Positions 45,929 to 54,687 of a stretch of 64,000 nt of DNA are shown one piece after another. This stretch comes from Actinomycetota bacterium (lineage in GTDB: Bacteria; Actinomycetota; Thermoleophilia; Solirubrobacterales; Solirubrobacteraceae), in contig VAXW01000005.1 in NCBI GenBank assembly GCA_005884115.1, positions 372,001-436,000 on the forward strand, in the 5' to 3' direction. The position numbers were made by a program, and so were the translations under genes. Within the stretch, counting starts at the first letter, position 1; each line of letters starts with the position of its first letter. Under the pieces are notes generated by a model. It saw only the letters and a program-made list of their open reading frames with translations, made no database searches and was not told the DNA's origin.

Positions 45929-47383
45929 ATGGCTGCAACGTTCGCCGATCTCGGCCTCTCACAGTCGACGCTTCAGGCGCTGCGCGACGTCGGCTACTCC
46001 TCGCCGAGTCCGATCCAGGAGCAGGCGATTCCGGCGCTGCTGCAGGGCCGCGATGTCATCGGCCAGGCGCAGACGGGAACCGGCAAGACGGCTGCCTTCG
46101 GCCTGCCGATCATGGAGTACATAGATTCCGCCCAGGACTCGGTGCAGGCGCTCGTGCTGACGCCTACGCGCGAGCTCTGCATCCAGGTGACGCAGGCGCT
46201 GCGCACGTATGGCGCGCACACCGGCATCGACGTCGTCGCCGTCTTCGGCGGCGCGCCGATCCGCAACCAGCAGGCCCAGCTGCGCGCGGGAGGGCACATC
46301 GTCGTCGGCACGGTGGGCCGCGTGCTGGATCTGATCTCGCGCCACTCGCTGATGCTGCACGAGTGCCGCTTCGTGGTGCTCGACGAGGCCGATGAGATGC
46401 TCGACCTGGGCTTTCTGGAGGACGTCGAGAAGATCCTCTCGCTGACCCCCTCCAGCCGCCAGACGGCGCTCTTCTCGGCCACCATGCCGCCGCCGATCCG
46501 CGAGCTGGCAGACAACTACATGTACGAGCCGACGACCATCGAGGTCGAGGCCGCGACGCTGACGATCGACACGGTCGCCCAGTTTCAGCTGCACGTCGAC
46601 GCCAAGAACAAGCCCGGCAAGCTCGTGGAGGTGCTGCGCGCGGAGCTTCAGAGCGGCGGCGAGGGGGCGAGGCAGCAGGTGATCGTGTTCGTGCGCACGA
46701 AGATCCGCTGCGAGCAGCTCTACCGCACGCTGCGCGACCGCGGACTGAACGTTCGGGCGCTTCACGGCGACATGTCGCAGGGGTCGCGAGACGGGGTCAT
46801 GCTGGCCTTCAAGGCTGAGCGCGTCCCGATCCTGGTGGCGACCGACGTGGCCGCGCGCGGCCTGGACATCACGACGGTGACGCACGTGATCAACTACGAC
46901 GTGCCGACGTCGCCGGACACGTACGTGCACCGCATCGGGCGGACCGGGCGGGTGGGGCGCTCGGGGCGCGCGATCACGTTCGTCGAGCAGCGCCAGCGGC
47001 GCGAGCTGGAGGCGATCGAACGCCACATAGGCACCGCCATCGCGCAGTGGGAGGAGGGGGCTGTGGGCGCGCCCACGCCGGTGCGTGAGCGCCCGCGCAG
47101 GCACTCCAAGCCTCACATCCGCCGCCGCGACCGCGAGCCCTACGTCAAGCTCGTGCTCGGCAGCGGCCGCGCGTCCGGGCTGCGCGTGGCGGACATCGTG
47201 GGCGCCGTGACCTCCGCCGCCGGCCTGGAGGGCGAGGCTGTGCGCGACGTGATGGTGCTCGACCGCTTCTCGTTCCTGTCCGTGCCGGCGGGGGAGGCCG
47301 AGCGCGTGATCGACGCGCTCGACGGCTCAGAGCTCTCGGGCGCGCCCGTCCGCCTACACCGCGTCGGGGCAGCCTCGCCGTAA
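45929..47383 (+). CDS. DEAD-box RNA helicase with C-terminal RNA-binding domain
   Basis: 484 aa. Motifs in order are Q motif (FADLGLSQ...SPIQEQAIP), AQTGTGKT (47-54), PTRELCIQ, GTVGRVLD, DEAD, SATMP, VFVRTK, ATDVAARGLDI and HRIGRTGR. The last 80 residues (YVKLVLGSGRASGLRVADIV onward) look like the DbpA-type RRM fold. It is CshA/DeaD-like, acting in ribosome assembly or mRNA turnover. Confidence 0.9.
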   Translation: MAATFADLGLSQSTLQALRDVGYSSPSPIQEQAIPALLQGRDVIGQAQTGTGKTAAFGLPIMEYIDSAQDSVQALVLTPTRELCIQVTQALRTYGAHTGIDVVAVFGGAPIRNQQAQLRAGGHIVVGTVGRVLDLISRHSLMLHECRFVVLDEADEMLDLGFLEDVEKILSLTPSSRQTALFSATMPPPIRELADNYMYEPTTIEVEAATLTIDTVAQFQLHVDAKNKPGKLVEVLRAELQSGGEGARQQVIVFVRTKIRCEQLYRTLRDRGLNVRALHGDMSQGSRDGVMLAFKAERVPILVATDVAARGLDITTVTHVINYDVPTSPDTYVHRIGRTGRVGRSGRAITFVEQRQRRELEAIERHIGTAIAQWEEGAVGAPTPVRERPRRHSKPHIRRRDREPYVKLVLGSGRASGLRVADIVGAVTSAAGLEGEAVRDVMVLDRFSFLSVPAGEAERVIDALDGSELSGAPVRLHRVGAASP

Positions 47384-47399
47384 TAGGATCAAGAAAATG

Positions 47400-47419
47400 A
47401 AGCCGCCTTGCGGCGGCTT
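47400..47419 (+). terminator. Hairpin between helicase and cyclophilin genes
   Basis: AAGCCGCC and GGCGGCTT form a perfect 8-bp stem with a TTGC loop, followed by only one further T. It ends just before the GGAGGGGAGC ribosome site of the next gene. It could be a terminator or attenuator, or could influence translation start. Confidence 0.5.
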
Positions 47420-47430
47420 TGGAGGGGAGC

Positions 47431-47895
47431 ATGCCGATGTCAAGCGCCACGATGAAGACAACCGAGGGTTCGATCGTCTTCGAGCTGTTCGACCAGGACG
47501 CGCCCAAGACGGTCGAGAACTTCCGCAAGCTCGGCTCGCAGGGGTTCTACGACGGACTCGCCTTCCACCGCGTGATCAAGGACTTCATGATCCAGGGAGG
47601 GTGCCCCGAGGGCACCGGCACGGGCGGGCCGGGCTACACGTTCGACGACGAGATCAACCGGCACAAGGTCGTGCGGGGCGCGCTGGCGATGGCCAACGCG
47701 GGCCCCAACACCAACGGCTCGCAGTTCTTCATCGTGACCGCCGGCGCGTGCGACTGGCTGGACGGCAAGCACACCGTCTTCGGCGCTGTGAGCGACGGGA
47801 TGCACGTCGTCGACCGCCTCGAGGCGGTCGCCACCGACGCCGCCGACCGCCCCGTCGATGCGATCGCGATCGAGTCGCTTGCGTTCTCCGACTGA
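47431..47895 (+). CDS. Cyclophilin-type peptidyl-prolyl isomerase
   Basis: 154 aa from the ATG at 47431 with GGAGGGGAGC upstream. The PPIase core is complete: [19 protein letters not shown] (Arg and Phe of the active site), [26 protein letters not shown] and [11 protein letters not shown]. There is no signal peptide, so it is cytoplasmic. It catalyses proline isomerisation in protein folding. Confidence 0.92.
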   Translation: MPMSSATMKTTEGSIVFELFDQDAPKTVENFRKLGSQGFYDGLAFHRVIKDFMIQGGCPEGTGTGGPGYTFDDEINRHKVVRGALAMANAGPNTNGSQFFIVTAGACDWLDGKHTVFGAVSDGMHVVDRLEAVATDAADRPVDAIAIESLAFSD

Positions 47896-47950
47896 GCGCT
47901 CGAGCGGAGTAGAGTCTTCTCAGCAACAGGGCAACGAAGAGGAGAGACAG

Positions 47951-49507
47951 ATGGCCACCGTCGAGGAAGCACACATCGTCGAGCAGATCGCGCGCACCGA
48001 CACCGGCAGCGGTGGCGACATCCCGGTTGAAAACCCCGCGACCGGCCAGACCGTCGCGACCGTGCCCGACCTCGGCCCGGAGGCCGTCGCCGAGATGGCG
48101 GCGCGCGGGCGCGCTGCGCAGCCCGGCTGGGAGGCGTTCGGGTTCGACGGCCGCGCGCGCGTGCTGTTGCGCGCGCAGAAGTGGCTCATGGACAACGCCG
48201 AGCAGGTCATCTCGACGATCGTCTCGGAGACCGGCAAGACCTTCGAGGACGCCACCTTCGCAGAGATCTCTTACGGGGGCGGCGCGTTTGGGTTCTGGGC
48301 GAAGCACGCCCCTATCTACCTGGCAGACGAACGCGTGAAGTCCTCCCAGGTGCTCGTCAAGGGCAAGAAGCTGATCCTGCGCTTCCGCCCGCTCGGGCTG
48401 ATCGGCGTGATCGGCCCGTGGAACTATCCACTCACCAACTCCTTCGGCGACTGCATCCCCGCGCTGGCGGCGGGCAACAGCGTGATCCTCAAGCCTTCGG
48501 AGATCACCCCGCTGACGTCGCTCTTGATGGCTGAAGCGCTGCGCGAGTGCGGCCTGCCCGAGCACGTCCTGCAGATCGCGACCGGCCGCGGCGGGACGGG
48601 CGCGGCGCTGACCGAGAAGGTCGACATGATCATGTTCACGGGCTCCACGCGCACGGGGCGCAAGGTCGCCGAAGCCGCCGCGCGGCGGCTGATCCCGGCA
48701 TCACTCGAGCTCGGCGGCAAGGACCCGATGATCGTGCTCTCCGACGCCGACCTCGAGCGGGCCGCCAACTTCGCGACCTACTACTCGATGCAGAACGCCG
48801 GCCAGACGTGCATCTCGATCGAGCGCGCCTACGTGGAGGAGCCGGTGTACGACGAGTTCGTGGCCAAAGTCTCGGAGAAAGTGCGGGCACTGCGCGTGGG
48901 CAAGCCCGATGGCTTCGGCAGCGTCGAGGTCGGGGCGATCACGTTCCCGCCGCAGCTGGACACGATCAAGGATCACGTCGCCGACGCGATCGACAAGGGC
49001 GCCCGCGTGCTCACCGGCGGCCAGCAGGTCCCAGGAGCGGGGCGCTTCTACGAGCCAACCGTGCTCGTCGACGTCGACCACACGATGAAGATCATGACCG
49101 AGGAGACGTTCGGGCCGACGCTGCCGATCATGAAGGTCCATGACGCCGAGGAGGCCGTGCGCTTGGCCAATGACACTCCCTACGGCCTCGCCTCCTCAGT
49201 GTTCACGCGCAACACCTCCCGCGGGGAGCAGATCGCGCGGCGAATCGAAGCCGGCGCGACGACGGTCAACGACGCGATGATCAACTACGCGGCGCTCGAG
49301 CTGCCGATGGGCGGCGCGAAGGCCTCGGGGCTCGGCTCGCGCCACGGCGCGGGCGGGATTCGCAAGTACTGCTCCGCTCAGGCGATCGTGGTCACGCCGA
49401 GGCTGGCGCTGAAGAAGGAAGTGCACATGTACCCGTACAAGAGCAGGACCTCGCGGCTGCTGGCGCGGTTCTTCAAGTTCCTGTACGGGCGCGGCCGGCG
49501 CGACTGA
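47951..49507 (+). CDS. Aldehyde dehydrogenase (succinate-semialdehyde dehydrogenase-like)
   Basis: 518 aa from the ATG at 47951. Catalytic residues are Asn158 (GPWNYP), Glu253 (LELGGKDP) and Cys287 (NAGQTC). NAD binding uses FTGSTRTGRKV. The C-terminus extends past the usual end with KKEVHMYPYKSRTSRLLARF then FKFLYGRGRRD, a basic amphipathic tail that could contact the membrane, as in fatty aldehyde dehydrogenases. Substrate is uncertain. Confidence 0.87.
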   Translation: MATVEEAHIVEQIARTDTGSGGDIPVENPATGQTVATVPDLGPEAVAEMAARGRAAQPGWEAFGFDGRARVLLRAQKWLMDNAEQVISTIVSETGKTFEDATFAEISYGGGAFGFWAKHAPIYLADERVKSSQVLVKGKKLILRFRPLGLIGVIGPWNYPLTNSFGDCIPALAAGNSVILKPSEITPLTSLLMAEALRECGLPEHVLQIATGRGGTGAALTEKVDMIMFTGSTRTGRKVAEAAARRLIPASLELGGKDPMIVLSDADLERAANFATYYSMQNAGQTCISIERAYVEEPVYDEFVAKVSEKVRALRVGKPDGFGSVEVGAITFPPQLDTIKDHVADAIDKGARVLTGGQQVPGAGRFYEPTVLVDVDHTMKIMTEETFGPTLPIMKVHDAEEAVRLANDTPYGLASSVFTRNTSRGEQIARRIEAGATTVNDAMINYAALELPMGGAKASGLGSRHGAGGIRKYCSAQAIVVTPRLALKKEVHMYPYKSRTSRLLARFFKFLYGRGRRD

Positions 49508-49528
49508 CGCGCACAAGCCGATCACTCG

Positions 49529-50245
49529 TCACGCCGACGGGCGCTGCAGCCCGTCGAGCGTGACTGCTAAAAGGCGCTCGAGCTCCGGGATCGTCTTCTC
49601 TGCGCTGGTGTGGTGGATGGTCGCCATCCCCAGCTCCTGTGCGGGCGTGAGGTTGAACGGCAGGTCGTCCACGTAGACGCACTGCGCGGGCTCCACGCCG
49701 GCGCGCTCGGCGCCCAGCTCGTACATCCGCCGCGAGGGCTTGCGGATGCCCTCTTCGGCCGAGATCACAAGGCCGTCGAACAGCTCCTCGAACAGCTCGC
49801 GCGGGTAGCGGTGGACGCCCCAGGAGTTGGAGACGAGGGCGGTCCGCACGCCCGATGCGTGCGCGCGGCGCACCGCGTCGAGCATCGCCTCGTCGGGCCG
49901 CACGCCGGCGAACAGCCCGTCGATCAAGCCGTCGGGCTCGCACTCGAGCAGTCCCGAGAGGCGCCGCTCGAAGATCGCCTCCTCGAGCTGTCCCTTCTCC
50001 AGCGCGATCAAAAGATCGCGAGCTTCGGGGTCGCCGGCGAAGCGCGAGCGCAGCGCCTGCGGCTCGATCCCTATGCGCTCGCAGTGGGCGCGGAAGGACT
50101 CGAACAGGTTCGTCGTCAGCACGCCACCCCAGTCGATCAAGAGCGCCGAGCGAGGCTGCCCGCCGCCGTCCTCCGTAGCCCGCGCCTGTGGCGCCCGGCT
50201 GGCGTCTGTCGGGCTGGCGTCACCCGGGCTGGCGTCACCCGCCAT
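49529..50245 (-). CDS. HAD-superfamily hydrolase (ACAD10 N-terminal-like)
   Basis: 238 aa from the ATG at 50245. After a repeated DAS-rich N-terminus come motif I LLIDWGGVLT (first nucleophilic Asp present; the second, acid/base Asp position is Gly), motif II LVSNSWG, motif III RKPSRRMYE and motif IV YVDDLPFN. The lost second Asp suggests weak or altered phosphatase activity. The start lies 11 bases inside the APH-like gene. The pair corresponds to the first two domains of ACAD10. Confidence 0.8.
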   Translation of the reverse strand: MAGDASPGDASPTDASRAPQARATEDGGGQPRSALLIDWGGVLTTNLFESFRAHCERIGIEPQALRSRFAGDPEARDLLIALEKGQLEEAIFERRLSGLLECEPDGLIDGLFAGVRPDEAMLDAVRRAHASGVRTALVSNSWGVHRYPRELFEELFDGLVISAEEGIRKPSRRMYELGAERAGVEPAQCVYVDDLPFNLTPAQELGMATIHHTSAEKTIPELERLLAVTLDGLQRPSA

Positions 50246-51320
50246 AGGCGACCTCCTCGGCCTGGTGCGCGAGCTCGAGCACGCCGTCGCCGAACTGCTT
50301 GAGGTAGGGATCGTCGGTCGCGCCCGCGACGGCGCGCTTGTAGTTGCCCTCCATGAAGACGATCGACTTCCACAGGGCGAGCGTCGTGTACCAACGCAGG
50401 TCTCGCATCGAGCGGCCGCTGCGCTGCTCGTAGTCCTCGAGCAGCTGCGCACGAGTGGGGAAGCCCTCGCGCCTGGTGATGCCCCCCAGCGCCTCGCGCA
50501 TGCCGCCCTTGGGATCGCCGGGCTCGCTCCACATCATGCACAGGTAACCGAGGTCGGCGAGCGGGTCGCCGATCGTCGCCATCTCCCAGTCGAGCACTGC
50601 CAGCAGGCGAGCCGGCGCCTGCGAGCTGAAGATCGTGTTGCCGAGCCTATAGTCGCCGTGCACGATCGTCGCCTCGCCCGAGTCCGGCAGGTTCTCGGCG
50701 AGCCAGCCTCCCACGCGCTCCACGGCGGCGATCTCGCGCGTCTTGTTGATCTCCCACAGGCCCGTGAAGCGCCGCAGCTGGCGTTCGAGGTAGCCGCTCG
50801 GTTTGCCGAACCCCTCGAGGCCGACCGCGCGCCAGTCGACGCCGTGGATCTCGGCCAGCGCGGCGATCAGCTCCGCGGCGATCGCGCGGCGCTCGGCCGG
50901 CTCGTCGAGCACCTCGGGGACGCTCGACACCATGACCTCGCCCTCGATGTACTCCATCACGTAGAACGGCGCGCCGATCGTCTGCTCGTCCTCGCACACG
51001 GCGAGCACGACCGGCACGCGCGCGGGCGTGGCGGCGAGCGCGCGCAGCAGGCGAGCCTCGCGCAGCACGTCGTGCGCGCTGGGAGGCAGCGGCGGCCGCG
51101 GCGGGCGGCGCAGCACCACCTCCCGCCCTCGGCGCCTGAGCAGGTACGTGACGTTGGAGTGGCCCTCGCCGATCGGCGTGGCCTCGATCTCTCCCTCACC
51201 GAGGCCGTGCCCGTCGAGGAAGCGCTCGAGCGGCTCGAGCACGAGCAGCGGCGCACGGCTGTTCGCTTGCGCCTCCGCTGCGGTGCGTACGATGTCGTCC
51301 GGTGCGACGGCGGTGCTCAC
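50235..51320 (-). CDS. APH-family phosphotransferase (ACAD10/11 kinase-like)
   Basis: 361 aa. Kinase-like fold: GEGHSNVTYLL, VVLRRPP (Lys position replaced by Arg), YVMEYIEGEV, IVHGDYRLGNTIF (catalytic Asp) and LLAVLDWEMATIGDPLADLG (metal Asp). This matches the acyl-CoA-associated kinases fused to acyl-CoA dehydrogenases in ACAD10/11, known to phosphorylate 4-hydroxyacyl-CoAs. It overlaps the HAD gene by 11 bases. No acyl-CoA dehydrogenase is adjacent here. Confidence 0.82.
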   Translation of the reverse strand: MSTAVAPDDIVRTAAEAQANSRAPLLVLEPLERFLDGHGLGEGEIEATPIGEGHSNVTYLLRRRGREVVLRRPPRPPLPPSAHDVLREARLLRALAATPARVPVVLAVCEDEQTIGAPFYVMEYIEGEVMVSSVPEVLDEPAERRAIAAELIAALAEIHGVDWRAVGLEGFGKPSGYLERQLRRFTGLWEINKTREIAAVERVGGWLAENLPDSGEATIVHGDYRLGNTIFSSQAPARLLAVLDWEMATIGDPLADLGYLCMMWSEPGDPKGGMREALGGITRREGFPTRAQLLEDYEQRSGRSMRDLRWYTTLALWKSIVFMEGNYKRAVAGATDDPYLKQFGDGVLELAHQAEEVAYGG

Positions 51321-51391
51321 CTCCCGAACGCTACACCGGCCGAGCGCTGCCAGACCGCAACCTTGACCGCCTGGAGGTGTCTGTAGCGACC

Positions 51392-52840
51392 ATGCACCGA
51401 CCCAGAAACCTGCTCATAGCCCTGCTTTTGTGGGCATTCGCAGCGGCTGCCCTGTTCCCGGCGTGGGCGGCGGCGTCTCACGGCCAGCGCAACTACTTCG
51501 AGGCCTCCTCCGACCTGCTCGACCCCGCCAAGCGCGCCCACGTGATCGCGCAGATGCAGGCGCTCGGTGTGAGCGCAATCCGCGTCGAGCTCTACTGGCA
51601 CGACGTCGCGCCCAGGCCCAACAGTGCAGCAAAACCGAAGCTCGACGCCACCAATCCCGCCAGCTACGCCTGGGGCCAGTACGACGCGGTGCTCGCCGAA
51701 GCGCAGCGGCTGCACTGGCAGGTGCTGCTGACCCTCACCGCGCCCGCGCCCCGCTGGGCGACGTCCAACCACAAGGCTCCCTACGTCACGCGGCCGGACC
51801 CGGCGGACTTCGAACACTTCATGACCGCCGTCGCCCGCCACTATGGCTCGCAGGTGGCGCTGTACTCGATCTGGAATGAGCCCAACCACCCCGCGTTCCT
51901 GCGCCCCCAGTGGAACCGCAACGGAACGCCCGCTTCGCCGCGCATCTATCGCGGCCTCTACCAGGCCGGCTACGCCGGGCTGCGCGCCGCCGGCCTCGCG
52001 CACCCCAAGGTGCTCTTCGGCGAGACGGCGCCGACCGGCTACACGACGGTGAACGTGCGCAGGGAAAAGTCCAAGGCGCTGCTCCACGACGTCGCGCCGC
52101 TCGCCTTCCTGCGCGGAGCCCTGTGCCTGAACGCGCACTACCGAAAAGTCGGCTCCTGCAGCGGGCTGCCGATGTCCGGCTACGCCCACCACGCCTACAC
52201 GAAGGCCAGCGGGCCGTTCTACCGGCCGCCGGAAGCCGACAACGTCTCCATCGGCGTGCTCTCGCGCCTCACGCGAGCGCTCGACCGCGCGGCGCGCGTG
52301 CACGCGATCCCCGCGCACGTGCCCGTCTACCTGACCGAGTTCGGCGTGCAGAGCAAGCCCAACCGCTTTCTCGGCGTGCCCGTCGGGCAGCAGGCGGAAT
52401 TCGACGCGATCGCCGAGCGCATCGCGTGGTCCAACCCGCGCGTCGCCGGCTTCTCGCAGTACCTGCTGCGCGACGACCCCGTCGGCGGAGCGCCAGGGGC
52501 GAGCGCCAACGGCGGCACGATCGGCTTTCAGACCGGGCTCGAGTACGTCAGCGGCAAGCCCAAGCCCTTGTACTTGGGCTGGCCGGTGCCGCTGACCGTC
52601 AGCAAGAGGGGCCATCGCTTCTCGCTGTGGGGGCTCGTGCGTCCCGCCGGCGGGCGCACGACGCTCGCCGTGCTCGTGCAGCTGCGAGGCGCCAAGGGCT
52701 ACCGGCGGCTGGCAAACGTGACCACCAACTCGAGCGGCTACTGGGCGCTCTCCTCGCCCACGCGTGGCGTGCACTGGCGCGTGCGCTGGGTCAGCCCGGC
52801 GGGGAGCGTCTACCAGGGCCCGCCGATCGGCGCGCGCTGA
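51392..52840 (+). CDS. Secreted clan GH-A glycoside hydrolase-like protein
   Basis: 482 aa from the ATG at 51392. Signal peptide: RPRNLLIALLLWAFAAAALF then PAWAAA. The TIM-barrel shows IRVELYWHDVAP, VLLTLTAPAPRW, YSIWNEPNHPAF (acid/base Glu, after beta-4) and VYLTEFGVQS (nucleophile Glu, after beta-7), the clan GH-A pattern, close to GH39/GH5. A C-terminal beta domain (from about 385) may bind carbohydrate. Substrate is unknown. Confidence 0.8.
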   Translation: MHRPRNLLIALLLWAFAAAALFPAWAAASHGQRNYFEASSDLLDPAKRAHVIAQMQALGVSAIRVELYWHDVAPRPNSAAKPKLDATNPASYAWGQYDAVLAEAQRLHWQVLLTLTAPAPRWATSNHKAPYVTRPDPADFEHFMTAVARHYGSQVALYSIWNEPNHPAFLRPQWNRNGTPASPRIYRGLYQAGYAGLRAAGLAHPKVLFGETAPTGYTTVNVRREKSKALLHDVAPLAFLRGALCLNAHYRKVGSCSGLPMSGYAHHAYTKASGPFYRPPEADNVSIGVLSRLTRALDRAARVHAIPAHVPVYLTEFGVQSKPNRFLGVPVGQQAEFDAIAERIAWSNPRVAGFSQYLLRDDPVGGAPGASANGGTIGFQTGLEYVSGKPKPLYLGWPVPLTVSKRGHRFSLWGLVRPAGGRTTLAVLVQLRGAKGYRRLANVTTNSSGYWALSSPTRGVHWRVRWVSPAGSVYQGPPIGAR

Positions 52841-53042
52841 CTGCCTCCACCGCGCCGGGCGCGCGGACGCCCGCGCAGCCGTCGCTCGCGTGCCGGCCGC
52901 GCGGCGCCGCACGCCGTGCGCTCGGCGGCCGAGTGCAGGCTCGCGCGCAGGGTGCGGGTGGCTGGCGCGCGGGGGGCGGCTGGTAGCGGCCGCCCGCGTG
53001 GGTGCGCGGCGCCCCAGGTCCTGCGCTCGACGCCGTGCGGCG

Positions 53043-53447
53043 CTAGTCCGCCAGCCCGACGGCGTCCAGGGCTTCCGCGCGCGAGTCGTATGACTCCAGG
53101 TGAGTGATCTTTCCCGCTCTCAGCCGGTAGATCCAAACGACCTCTTGTTCGACCTCGACGCCGCTCGCCCTACCGGTCGCGTGATGCTTGGCGACCAAGA
53201 GAACCGAGGCGTCGTCCAGATCGATGAGCTCCGCAATCTCGAACTGCGCATCTCGGTCAAAGGTGGCGAACCAGTCGCCGAACCACTCACCAACCGCCCG
53301 CCGGCCCTCGAACGTCCCGCCACGAATCCCGGCGGGAATGACCATCACGACGTCGTCCGCATAGTGGGACATCGCGCGGCGAAAGTCGCGCTGATTCGTC
53401 GCGGCGTACTGATCGCGAACGATCTCTACGTTCTGCCGCGAGGACAT
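53043..53447 (-). CDS. NTF2/SnoaL-like protein
   Basis: 134 aa, ATG start: MSSRQNVEIVRDQYAATNQR, DDVVMVIPAGIRGGTFEGRR, EVVWIYRLRAGKITHLESY, EALDAVGLAD. This is a complete member of the family. Two truncated relatives lie directly upstream on the same strand. The 202 bases between this gene and 52841 are GC-rich and hold nothing I recognise. Confidence 0.75.
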   Translation of the reverse strand: MSSRQNVEIVRDQYAATNQRDFRRAMSHYADDVVMVIPAGIRGGTFEGRRAVGEWFGDWFATFDRDAQFEIAELIDLDDASVLLVAKHHATGRASGVEVEQEVVWIYRLRAGKITHLESYDSRAEALDAVGLAD

Positions 53448-53552
53448 CTACCCCGCCAGCCCTGCGAGCTGAGCGCCTTTGCCGGGTCGAAGTACGCCGT
53501 CGCTGGCGAGCGCGATCGCGCGGCGGACGATCTCGAGGTCTTGCTGCGACAT
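53448..53552 (-). pseudogene. Collapsed NTF2-like mini-ORF
   Basis: 34 codons: MSQQDLEIVRRAIALASDG and then VLRPGKGAQLAGLAG. The first 13 residues are a standard NTF2-like N-terminus; the core of the domain is missing. It ends right before the ATG of the intact NTF2 gene. Confidence 0.5.
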
Positions 53553-53555
53553 CGT

Positions 53556-53651
53556 CTACTCCTCGACGCCAAGGTCGGCGAAGGCGCGCTCGCGGTCCCA
53601 GTAGTGGACGAACCGGACAACCTTCCGCACGAGGTCCACGTTCTCCGACAT
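53556..53651 (-). pseudogene. Collapsed NTF2-like mini-ORF with fused N- and C-termini
   Basis: 31 codons. The first 10 residues (MSENVDLVRK) match the family N-terminus, and VVRFVHYWDRERAFADLGVE matches the family C-terminus. About 90 residues between them are gone, in frame. It looks like a clean internal deletion of an NTF2 gene. Confidence 0.6.
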
Positions 53652-53761
53652 TCCCGCCAAGTATCTCGCGCGCTCGGACCAAGGGGGAGTTCGCCCATGT
53701 CGCGGCGGCCACGCGCCTAAGGCCGCAGGGCGCGGGCGCAGCTCGCCCCTAAAGTGAGGGC

Positions 53762-54607
53762 GTGCCCGAGCTGCCGGAGGTCGAGATCACGGCGCGCCTG
53801 CTCGACCGCGCCCTGAACGGCGCGCGGATCGAGTCCGCGCTCGCGCCGGGCATCAACGCGCTGAAGACGTACGACCCGCCATTGTCGGCGCTCGAGGGCG
53901 AGCGGGTGCAGGCGATCCGCCGCCGCGGCAAGCACCTGCTCGTCGAGGTCTCGAGCGATCTCGTGCTGCTCATCCACCTGATGTCGGCGGGCCGCCTGCA
54001 GCTGTTCGACAAGCGCGCGGGTCCGCGCGATCGCACCTCGCGCCTGCTCGTGCGGCTCGACGCCGGTCGCGAGCTGCGCCTGCGCGAGTTCGGCTCAAAG
54101 CAGGCCGCGTGGGTCAAGCTGCTGCGCGCCGAGCAGCTGGCCGTCGAGCCTGCGCTCGAGAAGCTCGGAGCCGAAGCGCTGCCCGTGCCGGCCGACCTCG
54201 ACGAGTTGCTCGACGAGCAGCGCCCGCTGCACGCGCTGCTTCGCGACCAGCGCACGATCGCCGGCATCGGGCGCTCGTGGGTCGATGAGATCCTGTGGAG
54301 CGCGATGCTCTCGCCGTTCAAGCGCGGCAGCGACCTCGACGAAGATGAGCGCGAGCGGCTGGCGCGCGCGATCGAGCAGACGCTCGAGGGCGCGCTCGCG
54401 CACTATGAGCAGGTCGTGCGCATCCCCATCCCCGACAAGCTGCCGATGCCGCTGCGCGTGCACAGGCACGAGGGCGAGCCCTGCCCGCGTTGCCAGACCA
54501 CGTTGAAGTCCGTCCACTTCGAGGATTACGTGATCGCCTACTGCCCGCACTGCCAGACGGAGGGGCGCGTGCTCAAGGACCGGCGCCTGTCGCGGCTGCT
54601 GAAGTGA
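53762..54607 (+). CDS. mutM: Fpg/Nei-family DNA glycosylase
   Basis: 281 aa, GTG start. After Met removal the N-terminus is PELPEVE, with Pro and Glu as the catalytic pair. Lys57 (RRRGKHLL) is the expected beta-elimination Lys. GIGRSWVDEILW corresponds to the helix-two-turn-helix region. A C-terminal zinc finger CPRC...CPHC is followed by an extended basic tail (EGRVLKDRRLSRLLK). It removes oxidised bases such as 8-oxoG or oxidised pyrimidines; Fpg and Nei are hard to separate. Confidence 0.88.
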   Translation: MPELPEVEITARLLDRALNGARIESALAPGINALKTYDPPLSALEGERVQAIRRRGKHLLVEVSSDLVLLIHLMSAGRLQLFDKRAGPRDRTSRLLVRLDAGRELRLREFGSKQAAWVKLLRAEQLAVEPALEKLGAEALPVPADLDELLDEQRPLHALLRDQRTIAGIGRSWVDEILWSAMLSPFKRGSDLDEDERERLARAIEQTLEGALAHYEQVVRIPIPDKLPMPLRVHRHEGEPCPRCQTTLKSVHFEDYVIAYCPHCQTEGRVLKDRRLSRLLK

Positions 54608-54619
54608 GCGCGCGCGCCG

Positions 54620-54648
54620 TTGCGCGGGCCGGGTCACTTTGATATACT
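54620..54648 (+). promoter_or_regulatory. Sigma70-like promoter of the cyclase gene
   Basis: TTGCGC (54620-54625) and TATACT (54643-54648) are separated by exactly 17 bases, in a locally AT-richer stretch 40 bases before the ATG at 54688. It is the clearest promoter in the window. Confidence 0.6.
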
Positions 54649-54687
54649 CGCCGGTATCTGGATTCCCAACGGTATGCGAGGCCCGCG

